In this document: piece by piece, positions 1 to 11,663 of the stretch
Position numbering within the stretch: the stretch's first letter is position 1
How the letters are laid out: each line of letters begins with the position of its first letter
NCBI GenBank assembly: GCA_950295325.1
Contig: OX485803.1
Location: forward strand, 32,913,554-32,977,553
DNA length: 64,000 nt
DNA from: Polytrichum commune
Taxonomy: Eukaryota > Streptophyta > Polytrichopsida > Polytrichales > Polytrichaceae
Direction: 5' to 3'
Made by a program: the position numbers and the translations under genes
The notes under the pieces: model-generated
Database searches by the model: none
Seen by the model: the letters and a program-made list of their open reading frames with translations, nothing else
What the model was told of the DNA's origin: nothing

Positions 1-927
1 TTAAGGGCAGCTTCGGCACAAAATACTTCTAAAAATAGACGCCGAAATTTTTGGAATATTATTGGCATTTTTTGCCGAATATAAAATTAATTATTTTTCA
101 AAATTGCCAAAAGTAAGAAATTTTTACTTCTCACTAGAGTTTTACTTACAGTGGAAGCATATGTGAATTTTGAAAGAGAGAAGGTGCTCCTTTTGTAATC
201 AAGCTCACTTACATTAGTCCACAAAGAATATGGGTTAAGAAGTAGCAAGACTCTAGGTGAGGCTTTTCAAATGTGTTGTACACAAATTTTTGGAGTCCAA
301 TTGAGCATAGAAGATGAAGTTTTATAGAATTTTGTCCAACTAACAAAAGTTGAGAAATCAATCCTTCTTCCACCTCCAACAAGTTTTGTGTCAAAATAAG
401 TCTTTATGCAAAAGATATGGACAAAACATTGCAGCCGTGTAAAGATCAAAAAATTAAAATGCGTTCATAACAGTTTTTCGGAGCTCATTTGTGCATAGAA
501 GATCAACTTTTTTGGAATTTTGTTGGTCTAAGAAAAGTTTACAAATCAAGTAATCTTTCACCTCCAACAAATTTTATGTCATTTGAAGACTCTATGCAAA
601 TGTTATGCGAGTTATAAAAATGAAGTCTAACTCGGTGCTTCACCTCAAAGGTTACATATCCCATATGCATTGTTGAACACAACTCCACTCTACTTGCATA
701 AAGCACAGAGCATTCTCTACTCTTCACTCACATCTTACTTGTCATTCAATCCAAGAGAGATGTACAAGATATAAGCTTAAATAAAAAATAAAAAATGAAT
801 TTAAGCTGAATTTTAAAAATTAAAAGAGAAAATTGCTGAAAATATGAATATACTATTTTAAGGTGCCGAACACTATTTTTTTACTTTTAATAATTATTCG
901 GCAAGAGAGCGCCGAAGCTGCCCTTAA
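1..927. mobile_element. Non-autonomous TIR DNA element with TTAA (or TA) target duplication
   Basis: The first bases of the window (TTAA then GGGCAGCTTCGGC) are repeated in inverse at 911-927 (GCCGAAGCTGCCC then TTAA). This gives a 13-bp perfect terminal inverted repeat flanked by TTAA on both sides; TTAA is a palindrome, so a TA duplication with a 14-bp repeat (AGGGCAGCTTCGGC) fits equally well. Inside both ends the hexamer GCCGAA or its complement TTCGGC recurs (about 12, 41, 74, 865, 898 and 911), like transposase-binding sites. There is no transposase ORF, so it is non-autonomous. The window edge coincides with the left TTAA, so the left flank cannot be checked. Superfamily (piggyBac-like, Tc1/mariner-like or other) is undecided. 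Confidence 0.75.
286..610. repeat. Two tandem 188-bp units inside the TIR element
   Basis: The stretch at 286-421 is repeated imperfectly at 474-610. Shared landmarks are GCATAGAAGAT, then GAATTTTGT, then CACCTCCAACAA, and the spacing between copies is a constant 188 bp. This is an internal direct duplication within the non-autonomous element. Confidence 0.7.
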
Positions 928-2560
928 CGTACGGTACTGAAGTGGGAAAACTCAGTCATTTTTTCAAAGGACCATATCCCAAGCACTGATAAGGAGACAT
1001 CTCACAAAGTTCACATTGTATCATATGATCTGTGTGGATGGACATGGCAATAGAATCGCATTTCATGTCAATAGAAATTCAACATGAATAGAATACGAGG
1101 GTTCAACATTCTTGATTCAAAATGGAAACATATGAAGGTTCCGCATGTGAATTTGTGTGGATAACTAGTCTAAGAACTTAATGCAACTTACAAACATGCC
1201 ACACACGGTACAAAATATTCTTTGAGAACTTTGGGGTTAACTCGCATTTAAGTGAAGTTGGACATAATTTCATAATTTGGACTTTTTGGTTTTTTTAATT
1301 TTGTGGACAAATCCGTCAACACACTTATGATATTCCTAATTCTCATGGGAGATATGTAAATCCTTATTGATAATTTTTATTTTCTTTTTAAAATTTTATT
1401 TTCTTTTGTTTTGTCGTGCACATGCTTCATCGTATATCTACGAATGCTATAGAGTAATGTTAGAAGAAGAAGAAGAAGAACTCCGGTCTCCGGAGGAGGC
1501 CGGAGTGAATAGAGTGATGTTATGGTTTTGTATGTGGTATTCGTTTTTAAGGTGTTTGGTGTGGTGTGCGTTAAGCACATATTTGGGCACTAGTTGTGAC
1601 ATGAGGTTTCACAAAAGAATGTTATGGCGTGGTCTAATGCAAGTTTTTTCTATTTTCGTGGATGAGCTATAGTAATGTTTAAATTCATCATTTGTCATTA
1701 GGTGTGTTCCGTTGGGCGTGTTATTTGTTTGATTTTGGTTATGTCGTGTAATAATAGTTTGTGTAGATATTTTAAGGATAGTGTGGGGGTTATCGTTGGT
1801 ATATTCCTTGCTTGCCGCATCCATTGTGTTTCCAGTAGTGCGGGGAGGAGGGGGGATTTGTCCATTGTGCTTATGAGATGAGTTCCGCTACTTGTTTTAA
1901 GTAGGAACAAGGTTCTTATTCCTATGATAAGGTAGAGTATTGTTGCATGAAATTGATAAGTATAAGATGGAGAACATGAAAAACTAATCAAACAACACCC
2001 TCATACCTTTCTCACATATTTAGAGCAAGAGCACGCATTCCCATTACAAACACCTCTAAATAATTTAGGGATGCATTTCAATAGAGTAGGCGTCCACACA
2101 ATCCCAATATCATGAACTCAGAGGTGCTCTCTCCTCTATAAACTCTTCCGTCCCTTCAAACATGTAATTTATAAAGAGCTTCAACATCCCTATAGGAAAA
2201 TCAATTATCAATCAACTATCAATATCTCACAATCTTTGACCAAGTTAAATCTCAACTTCAACTCTTTCCATGTAGAACCTTGTGTACCGCAAATTATGCA
2301 TTTCGATCATGGGACTGACAACTTAAAGTGATTATCTAGAGTGAACATGTGAAACGTATCAGAGAGAATCCTCTCCTCTAAACTAAAGTTGCCCAATTTA
2401 GCACCCATTCCTGTTGATGTTTCTTGTATAATGCGTGGTGATGCTCTCAAACTACAAAATGTAACCACCAACTGAAAGTTGCATGATCCTTTGGTTTTAA
2501 CTTATGAACTCAATCTGATTCTTTTCAAAAGAAAAAGAAGAAGAAGGTCAGTCGTGGGCA
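928..2560. other. Intergenic, no gene seen; G/T-skewed block at 1373-1990
   Basis: No supported gene. From 1373 to 1990 the plus strand is strongly G/T-rich, like the blocks at 39-44 kb and 60-64 kb, and opens with a short GAA-repeat (about 1459-1480) followed by a CCGG-rich imperfect palindrome (1481-1504). Open frames here are low-complexity by-products of that skew. Confidence 0.5.
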
Positions 2561-2569
2561 ATGAACAAG

Positions 2570-2800
2570 GAGAACCAACGGCTAGGTGGAGATGAACCGG
2601 TTGAGTATGAGAAATTACCGGTCGAAGCTCAAGACTTCATGAGGATTGCCGATCTTTTGAGAGGAATTTAAAGAATGTCAGTCAAATCGATAAAGAAAAA
2701 AAAAGTGAAAGACGTCAACACGGAACCGGTTGGACTTGGAGAACACGCGGATCTTTTAGCCGAGTATGCCCAAAAATCTCCCCGGACACATGTTTCCTGC
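2570..2800. repeat. Dispersed repeat, copy 1 (partner at 27.0 kb)
   Basis: This segment (landmarks GATGAACCGGTTGAGT at 2591, ATAAAGAAA, GAACCGGTTGGA, then CCCAAAAATCTCCCC) is collinear with 27,020-27,231 on the same strand. A short open frame (2675-2860) crosses it but is not conserved in the partner, which has stops and small indels. Probably an old transposon or pseudogene fragment. Confidence 0.6.
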
Positions 2801-2879
2801 ACTAAAAATAGAAACATCAAAGACTTGGACTTGACTCAGGTGGACTGGGTAATAAGTTAACTAAGTTAGTGGACTTTGG

Positions 2880-4340
2880 GTAGAAGGGAGACCGTGACAT
2901 TCAAATGCAGACATTTCTAGTGGGGACCCATAATAATGGTGGATAAGGGCATCCCCACCATAGCCACCATACACCCCTCCAATGCACACTCCAAACACAA
3001 TTTGGGGGGGGGGGGGGGGGCTTGGGGAGTGCTAGGTGAAGCGGCGGCATTAAAATCAGATGTAAACGGGAGAAATTTGAGTGTATTTGGATTTATGCAT
3101 GAACTTTAGATAATTTTAACAGTCAATATGATGTAGATTACATAGCATAACTACACAAATATGGTGATTGGTGAACATGGAATACAAACATTTAAAGTTG
3201 TAGTTGTGGTGTTGTTGCTTTTGCTATTGTCGTTTGATGTTGTTGACCTCACAAGTGCACATATCTTATTATCTATGGACAAGTGGTTTGTTCAAATCTC
3301 GGGGGGGGGGGGGGGGGGGGTGCACTGCCTCTTATATTTTGCATACACGTGCACTCATGGCCTATTTGTCGGGGGGGGGGCTATTTACCTTGCAGAATAG
3401 ATTATAAGGTATGGTATTCTTCAAAATAAAGGTAAATGCTTGTATTTTAATACACCCTATCAATAATTATAATTTTCTAGAGGAATCATTTAAGAATACC
3501 CTATTTTACTTATACTGCATTTTTTCCCCTATACCCCAAGTAACCAATTTTTTGACTATACCCCCATTTTTTTTCTTTCCTCAAAGCCCAATTGTTGTCC
3601 TTTTTTTTTCTTACACCTCATTTTTTTTGGTTATGTAAGCAACAAATTTTTTCATGAAGGACATTTCTCTTCTTACAACCATGAATTGTGAAGTTTAGCC
3701 ACGATGCTAAAGTCACATGAACTAAATCAAAAGAAGAAACCTAAGGCAAAGGCATGCAACTGAAGCATTGTCTTAGACTGTGAAATAAAATTCAAATATG
3801 ATATAGAAGTCAGTTTGTGTTTAGGAACACAATGTTATTTATGTTTGCAGAACTTTGAATTTCACAAGGTCTCTCCAAGTCCTATGCTTCCGGAAAGTGT
3901 ATAAACTCAAACATATATACTTGCAGTTTGCTAACATCCAAGAAATTTGAAAATGCAATTTGTAAGGGCAACCAAACAAAACTGAAGCTAAACACAAATG
4001 AGTAGTGTTCGTGTGCAAATAGCATACAATATTGTACAACAACTGCATGCCATGTCCGCAAATCTTGCAACCAAACTTCACCCCATAAATTTGCAACCAA
4101 TGCAAAATTGAAGCCATAATGAGAACTTGAAATAGACGAAGCACTTCCCATAAATTCACAAGCACTCCAAACAACAAAGAGAATGAGGCACAAAGCAGTT
4201 TGGATTTACACAATTCAAATTAGAATTTAGAGTTAAATAAAGAATTGTGCATGTTAGGGTTGGAACACATGGACTCTATAAGCAACACAAAACTCCACAA
4301 CCATGCAAAATAAGAGAAGAAATGACTTACCAATGACGCA
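2880..4340. other. Intergenic with long G-runs at 3004-3020, 3301-3320, 3371-3380
   Basis: No gene supported. Three uninterrupted G tracts of 17, 20 and 10 bases lie within 380 bp, followed by a T-rich zone (3530-3640). From 3839 to 4213 the minus strand is open for about 120 codons, but it shows no family I recognise. Confidence 0.5.
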
Positions 4341-4344
4341 TTTG

Positions 4345-5000
4345 GTGTAGGGGGGAGATCCAAATTTGATCAGTTGCGTGCACAATGTAGTCACACTTTG
4401 TGATGTCCATGCAAATCGTCCCAAAACCCTCCTAAATGTAGTGCAACTCCTCTAACTCCGCAGTCGACAAGTTTTCCAGCAGCCACACATGAAGCCTAGT
4501 GTTGAGGAGCCCACATGGCAGCTCCCGCGAGTTCCCAAGCAATGCATAATGTTGATCAAACGAGGTCTGAAGCAAGTATTCTACTAAACACCATGGCTGA
4601 ACTAGTTGAGACATGTCCCATCACGCCAATCTGTGAGCCGCGCCTTCAACGGTTTGCTCAAGGAATGACTCCCAATTGTAGCAGGTTTGGCGAAAACAAT
4701 CGAACTCCATCATCATAGTGCAAATTCTGTCATTTAGATGAACATGGCTAAGGTCATCCCAACCGCACTAGCGCACATGTACTCCCTCCGAACTGTGGCA
4801 ACACCACGTCTCGCAATGGAATCTCCATTGCATCGTGAAGCAAAATTCTGCTTGCAGCCAATCAATCTAGCACCACAAAAACAAATAATTACATCCCCAA
4901 AAGTGTGGAAAAATGTGCAGCATTTGTTAAACTTTAATATTTGAAAACTAATACTTCTTACTATATCTCTATTGCCACTTTCAACTAAAGAACTAGTTCT
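4345..5000 (-). pseudogene. Unrecognised minus-strand coding-like fragment
   Basis: The minus-strand reading from about 4,920 down to 4,345 is rich in Trp, Cys, Leu and Glu and reads like protein across at least two frames (an uninterrupted part is 4432-4614). It contains stops and is not framed by recognisable splice sites. I do not recognise the family. It lies downstream of, and on the same strand as, the broken gene at 5.7-10.1 kb and could be part of the same locus or a separate relic. Confidence 0.3.
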
Positions 5001-5691
5001 ACAGAGACTTCTATGATAAAATTCCAGTTCACTGTTAGTAAAGGAGAAATTCTCTCACCGCTACTCAAGAAATTGTTGAAGGAGCTCGATTGGGGAGGAT
5101 TAGGATAGACATATGAAGGAAAATCGCAACAAAATAGAAGCCTACACATGAGCGCTTTAGGCTGTCCACGAACTCTAGCAAGAAAACAACGCCAAACCTT
5201 GTGAGGAAGTCACTGAGTGCTCACCACTTATACTCTCGTTGCTTAGAAAAATGATTCATTTGGGGGGCATCGCCTCAATTGAAACACCATCTATAATGCA
5301 TGCAACTTTCACAAACACTAACACATGCAAGGATCCCCCCCTCATGCACAAATATGCTACAAAAATATAAATCTATTGATTATGCATCTAATGACAAATA
5401 AATTCACCCATTCACCTTATGAAAACGTGGATTTCATAATCTTTTCCTTTGTAAATTTATTATGCAATTTAAATTTGATTTGAGACGCATATTTACTCAC
5501 AAATCTTGTAATTAACAGTTACAAATGTGAAATATTAAAAAAAAAATTCACACTACCATACAACAAGTTGGTCTGATCATGCACATTAAAAGCCACATTC
5601 AATACAACCATACCATGAGATTAAAAAATAAGATTTCAATTAACTTGGCAAGAACTCCACATGTGTCACCAAGCAAAAGAGAATGAAAAAA

Positions 5692-8600
5692 CTACCTTTG
5701 GTAACTGACAAATTCAGCCAAAGAATTTAAATCAACTTCATCAAGTGTGTAAATTTTGGGAGCTGTTGAATATGACAAAGAAACTGTAGAGATGATTGCA
5801 TCCACATCAATCCGAACACAATTGCTTTCCACATACCTATACTTGTTGCGGCATGGATGCTTTTGAAACCAATGTAGGTAGACCATTGCAATTGGCAAAA
5901 TAGATTCCTTGTCTTTTTTTTGAACTACCCTCTTCATTAAGTCAATTGGCTGCCTACAAATGCCCCACTTGCTACCCACCTTCATCTTGATTTTCTGCAC
6001 CCGTCCTATATAAAACATGCCATTGGTTAATCCTGAATTGATAGTAGTAGGCCTACCCCTGGGTTTTTTTCTAGTTGCCCTCACTGTAAATGTAGAACCT
6101 TGCATGTCTTTAAAGTAGACACCAACATCAAACCCTAGACCTAGCAACATAGACATGGTGGATGATGATGTAGTAAGGTAGTCATCGGAGTTATTGTGAT
6201 AAATAGAATTTTTCATGTGAGTTAGCCTATCCTTGGATAGATATGGATTTCCATTTAACTGGCTAACTAGCGTGGATTTGTAACGGAACGACCTTGGAAT
6301 GTGACTATTGGGAGAACTTGGAAGACGGTGGACTGCTAGAAACTTGTTGCTCCTGCTCGCTGAGTAGCTCCACAAAAACATGCCAAGTCTTTTCCTCCAA
6401 GGCGTGCAACGTGGCCAAATCATCCCCGTGAATGTCATCTTCAAGGACCTCATTAAGGTTAGAATGAACCCTTGTTTCTAGTTCAAAATCTGGGCAACTC
6501 TCCAATCTTGCATGCTCGCATTTAACATCTCCATCCAATCCAGGTTGCGGCGTGCGTGAAGGCTGGTAAGCCAAATGAGAAGGGTCATGCTTTTCCAACT
6601 TCCAAGGTGAGACAAACCACACTTTGTTAGTAGTTGAAGCTTGATTGGATGGTGCCATGTTTATAATTCGAAGCATGATTAGTGCTTCCTTCAATCTTTT
6701 TTTCTAAGTTGCAAGAATTTCCACGTTGGTTGCAATCAATGAGTAGTCCGTTAAATTAGCTTCATTGTCCCCCCACTTGGACTGGATGCAAAGACAACCA
6801 GACATTCTCCATTTTATTATGGATTCAGCCAAACTTGAGGCCATTATCACCATACTCCACATTGGACAAACGATTCAAAGTGTTAGTTGTGTTCACAAGG
6901 TCATGAAAATCATATGACCACTCCATCCCATTCATTCCCCCAATTTTTGAAAAGAAAATTTCATAACTATCACTCCCAATGAGGTGCAGAGGGACCGGCA
7001 AATGTGGATACATGTCTCTAAAATGCTTCACCAAGAGCACAAGGAAGTGGCAAGATAGCTGGACATCAAGAAAACACTAGTGACTCACAAAGTTGGAGGA
7101 AAATGTGAATCTTACAAAGTTGTTTCCAATTGCACGATTGCCATGTGTAAACCATAGCTTCCACAACCTAAAGAATAACAAGACTTTTGCTGCAAGCACA
7201 ATCCTACTTTGAAGGTCAAGAACTTGGGAAGAAAAAATGTCGATGTAATCACCACAAATTTGAAGATACATCTCGGTGCCAAGTGTGCGCTCCAAGTGTG
7301 CTTCTTACTAATTCCTCCTCGTAGCCAAACACTCATGAGTTTTTTGCTCGCACATGCGCTGAGCGGAGTCCCAGTTTTGCCAATCCTTGAGCTGAACATC
7401 CTCCAATTTCAGGCCATGCTCATCAAAAGTGTACTTGTTGTTAATCATTCCCAAGTGCGTGTGGAAAACTCTGTCTTCACCAAGCTGCAAAATCTTCACT
7501 AGCGAATCCAACAGGTTGATCAACTTCTTCCCATTATGTATCCAATCTTGATTGTGAAGACCCATGTAGTTTCTATCTTCATCAAGAGCAGCTGTAAGTA
7601 ACCAATCCTCCCAATTAATGCTCAATCACTCTCTTGCAAGACTTCTATAGTTAGTGAGCATTAGTTGCCATTTTCTATTGTACCCATCACTTGCGTGACC
7701 GATGATGGGCCCGACTATGCTCAGGCACTCTTTTCTTCATAATTCTTTGATCTTCTGCCACTATTGACTCACCCACAATGCATAAAAGCAATTGCAAGTA
7801 GCAACAAACACAAGTCGAGGCAAATTGGAATGGAGAGGATTCACCTTTATAATTCTAGCAAAATCTCTCACACGGCTAGTACGAAAGCCATCCACAATGT
7901 TGTTATAGCCAGAGTCTCCCATGCCTACAACTACCTTGTAATTGAAAACAAAAACATGATTATCTTTTGGTCCACAAAATCCTAGTAATATATCCCAATG
8001 ATGATCCTAGGCAATCCTACCCTTCACCTTAGTTTCATCCTCAGCTAGGATCATAGGGATTGGACCAAGAATTCCATGAGCTTCTTTTGCTTGTTTATAG
8101 ATATGTGCCACACCTCGGAATATGTCAACATGTTTTCCTGGGACAAATTAGACACCCTTCCGATTTACACATTTTATGGAGTTGTAATTTGGACCACCAG
8201 AGTTCAAAGAAAACAAATCGTGCATTCGCCTACCTTCATACATTTTCATTGCTTGTGAAAACACTAGTGAGTTACTAGACCAACGAGCTCCTTGTTTCTT
8301 GTGATTAAGGTTATTTGCCACATCTTTCATAAAATCCCACAATGCAGGTCCCCCCCCCATTGCACCAATCCTATGTGTTGATATTATGTCAGTACAAAAT
8401 TTGTAAACGTTGTGTTCAGCAAATCCCCGTTTGGCTGACTCTCTCAAAGTTGGCTGACTGACTTTCAGCTGTGCTATTCTAGCATTTGCAGACCAATGCC
8501 GCATCTGCTTAGTTTCAATTTTTTGGTTAGCAATCGAGAGTGGGCACTCAACTCAAATACAAACAAGTAACCTGCTTGCCTCCCCAGACTAGTGCCTCTA

Positions 8601-10119
8601 GAACCATGTTTCCCTATTGCATGCTCTTCATAAAGTACACGTGATATGAAATCACATTTAGAGACAACACTTTGACACATGCTACAAGTCAAAATTGGAA
8701 ATGGTTCAGCAAATCCAAAGACCCTCCTACATGACTTATGTTTGAAAACCCCTTTCACTATAGTAACATCACCTTCTAGACTAAAGCAAGCCTCTAAATG
8801 CGGCTCGGGGTACCACAAATTCCCCGGGTGAGATTCAAACAACAAAGCACCAATACCATATGACTTCCCCCCATAAATACAGTGTGGACCCCTCAAACCC
8901 CAACAAGTTTGTGTACCAACATACATCTTTTCATAAGTGAAAATCTCACCTTCAGTATGCTTGAAGAATGTGTGCAACCCTGTTTGACTAGACTGGATGT
9001 TGGACGTTGAGGTTTGGTAGGATGCCCGCTCTTGCCGGTGGATAATGCTGCGCCATCCTTGTGTTGATGCAAATCCTCCAAGGTCTTGTTGTGCACTACC
9101 CCATGTACACGTATCATTAAGTTAGCCTCCAAATTCCATTTCGGAGGACAAAGTTGCAAGATTTCCCTTGGACAATGAGGCATTCAGCCTTAAAACAATG
9201 TGACTTCATGAAAGGTTCATTGGGATCCCCAATTAACTCAAATATAGGCTTATTGGGATCAATGGAGTCATTTACAATTTTAAGAATCCCAACGCCCTCT
9301 TCAATCAAGCGCTTGTGGTCAACAATGGTCACTTCCACGAGACTACTTATTGTGCTACCACTTTGAGGGTGGTCGTCAAACTTGATTCCCTTTTGGCGAC
9401 AATAACTGCAAATGTACCCTGTGCTGATCAAGTGGTTTTCTTTTGGAAATTAGAGAACAAGTTGGACATTGTGTTTTTGTTGTGCTTGCTGGTGCTGCTC
9501 CCTATGAAACTCCGACATTCTCCACAAAACAATTGACAAGAACTACTCCGTCTTGATCCCATGACCGCAAGGACCAGATGTGATCGTCCATGGTCTAGAC
9601 CTTCAAATCTCCACGAAGCTTCTCTTCCGCATTCAAGTACCACTGCAGTACATCTCTTAGTAGGAGGATGGACTTCAGCGCTTCACCATCTGTACATGAG
9701 TGCTCCTCTAATGTTGCAACCTTCGTAGTGGACACTAGATTTGTGAGCCTAAAATCTGTAGATTCAGGTTCTCTTGCAGCAGGCTCTAGCTGCACGTTGT
9801 CGCCAACATCATTTCTGATGCCCACTGATTCTCCAACATTGCCTAGACAAGGACGTTTGTTGCAGTTCACCTCCGAATCTGAATATGTTCGAATGAGGTG
9901 GATGTAGTTTCTAATGGAATTCAAGGCTTCGAAATCGTCGTCAATCCTGCAACATTCTTCTACATCCCAAAACTGAAATGTTCCGAGCCGCTTGAACATG
10001 TTCAATTCTTCTAGTCGTTTCCTCAAAACCAACAAGGAGGTATTGTCTTCTGCATCCATCGGATTGAGTAATTTTGGTGGATCCCCTTTGCATTTTTGGA
10101 AGTATATCTTGACCCTCAT
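5692..10119 (-). pseudogene. Long broken gene of unrecognised multi-domain family (possibly transposon-derived)
   Basis: Successive minus-strand blocks read as one protein, each continuing the last: 10119-9595, about 9590-9430, 9431-9117, 8977-8474, 8504-8148, 7625-7308, 7295-7077, 7040-6825, 6694-6305 and 6310-5692. The frame changes repeatedly and no convincing GT-AG introns separate the blocks, so it looks like an intronless gene with many frameshifts. Visible features are two Cys pairs near 9.55 and 9.40 kb (CGEC, CSYC), a third (CSMC) near 8.68 kb, and a Gly/Asp-rich segment near 6.95 kb resembling proteins I recall only as uncharacterised. The C-terminal 250 codons (6453-5692) contain the longest open stretch, with a basic PRGRP motif. 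I cannot name a function. The gypsy element begins just upstream of its first Met. Confidence 0.55.
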
Positions 10120-11663
10120 GGTGATTAGAAGTATAAACCCTACAACCAGTCTGTCACGTGAGGCGACATCGGGGGCTAAGTCACGTCAAATTAGGAGTAA
10201 ATGGACTCCATTAGGAGTCCATGTGTGTTTGGATGGATTATGGACTCCACTGGGAGTCCTAGTTAGTTGTTCATCCACTCCATGGATGAAATCCACATAA
10301 GATTGGGGTTATGTGGAGAGGAAGGCATCTTGACTTGCCATTGTTGTCAAGTCAAGTCTTGTGAGTGTGTTTTGGGAGAGAGAGAGCTTGTTGTTGCTAT
10401 CTTATGGCTATGGTGTAGTAGATCATGAGTAAAGCCTTTGCATTCTTTCTCCATCACTTGCACTCTTGGATTCTCCCTTTGTGGAGTGAGAGATAGCTTG
10501 ACTCTTGTGTGTGAATTTCAGAGTTTCTTGAGCTTTGTAAGGAGACTTCTTAGTTTCTTGAGCTTGGAGAGAGAAACCCTCATACTTGACAACAATTGGG
10601 CTTATTTTTCATTTTTGGTTGTATTTCTGAGCTAGAATGGCCCAGTAGTGGGAGCAAATGAGTGATACAAGTGTATGAAAGCTTAGTTTGCAATTCCTTG
10701 CAACCCTCAAGAAGATTTTGAGAAAAATCTCCACATCTCTTTTGTTGTTTCTTTGTGTTTTCTTGAATTGTTGATGGTTGAATCTTGAGACCAAATGGAA
10801 TCTCAAGTCACATCTGTCTTGCTTGCAAATTGTGGAAGCAAAGTTTTTTTTTTTTTTTAATCAAATCCGATTTAGTTTTAGTTTTAATTTTTTTAGTTCA
10901 AATCCGATTTGTTTTTAATTTTTGTTGAGCTCCGGACGGATCCGGAGCTCACCGGACCCTCTTGGAGCTCCTGGAGCTCCTGTTCTCCAAGCCGGGCGGG
11001 CAGGCGTCAGCCGGGCCGGGGCGGGCGGCGCCAGCCAAGCCCCATAAGGTAAGCCCCTTACCCTTTTATTTGTTTATTTGTTTTTTATTTGTATTTTTAT
11101 TTGTATTTTTGTTTGTTTAATTAAAAAAATTATTTTTATTTTTATTTATTTTATTTCACATTTTTACTTTCACCTTTCAAACTTGGCATCCCATTCTCAC
11201 AAACTTTGGGGTTCAAATTTGGGGGCATACTAGCTCCGATTGGAGTGAAATTTGAGCCTATCTTGTGTGAAATTTGCCAAGGAATCCAATGGTGTAATTG
11301 GATTGTTGATTGGAATTCAAAATCATTGCTGAAATTAGCAATTTCAACGCTGATTTTTGTTTTTGGGAGCAAATTAACTCCGAACGGAGTGAAATTTGAA
11401 CCTAATTTGTGTGAAATCTTCCTAGGAGTCCATTGGTGCAATTAGTTTGTTGATTGAAGTCCATAATTACCTTGGAAATTAGCATTTTCAACGCTGATTT
11501 TTTAATTTTAATTACCAATCTCGAAACCTTTGCACAATTTTGGAATTCTGGGGGCATAAATAAACACTTGGCATTTGGCAAGGGATTGCCATTTAGATAG
11601 CCCGCAACAGGTGCAGGTTGTCATTACCTTGTAGATAGTTGCAGGAACTCAAGTGATTATTTT
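10120..11663 (+). other. Untranslated 5' region of the gypsy element, possible 5' LTR
   Basis: No gene. The stretch leads into the gag frame and looks like LTR/leader sequence. It holds two 18-bp inverted repeats (GGACTCC...GGAGTCC at 10203-10220 and 10242-10259), a GA-rich block, a poly-T tract (about 10845-10858), a GC-rich palindromic patch (10925-11045, GAGCTCC repeats) and a tandem pair at 11.2-11.5 kb. The left edge may be near 10,150 (TGTCACG), but no matching LTR was found downstream of the element, so LTR borders and primer-binding site remain unassigned. Confidence 0.45.
11229..11510 (+). repeat. Two tandem 144-bp units in the gypsy leader
   Basis: Unit one (from 11231) and unit two (from 11375) share ACTCCGA..GGAGTGAAATTTGA, TTGTGTGAAAT, then TTTCAACGCTGATTTTT at a constant 144-bp offset. 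They lie in the untranslated leader immediately before gag. Confidence 0.75.
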
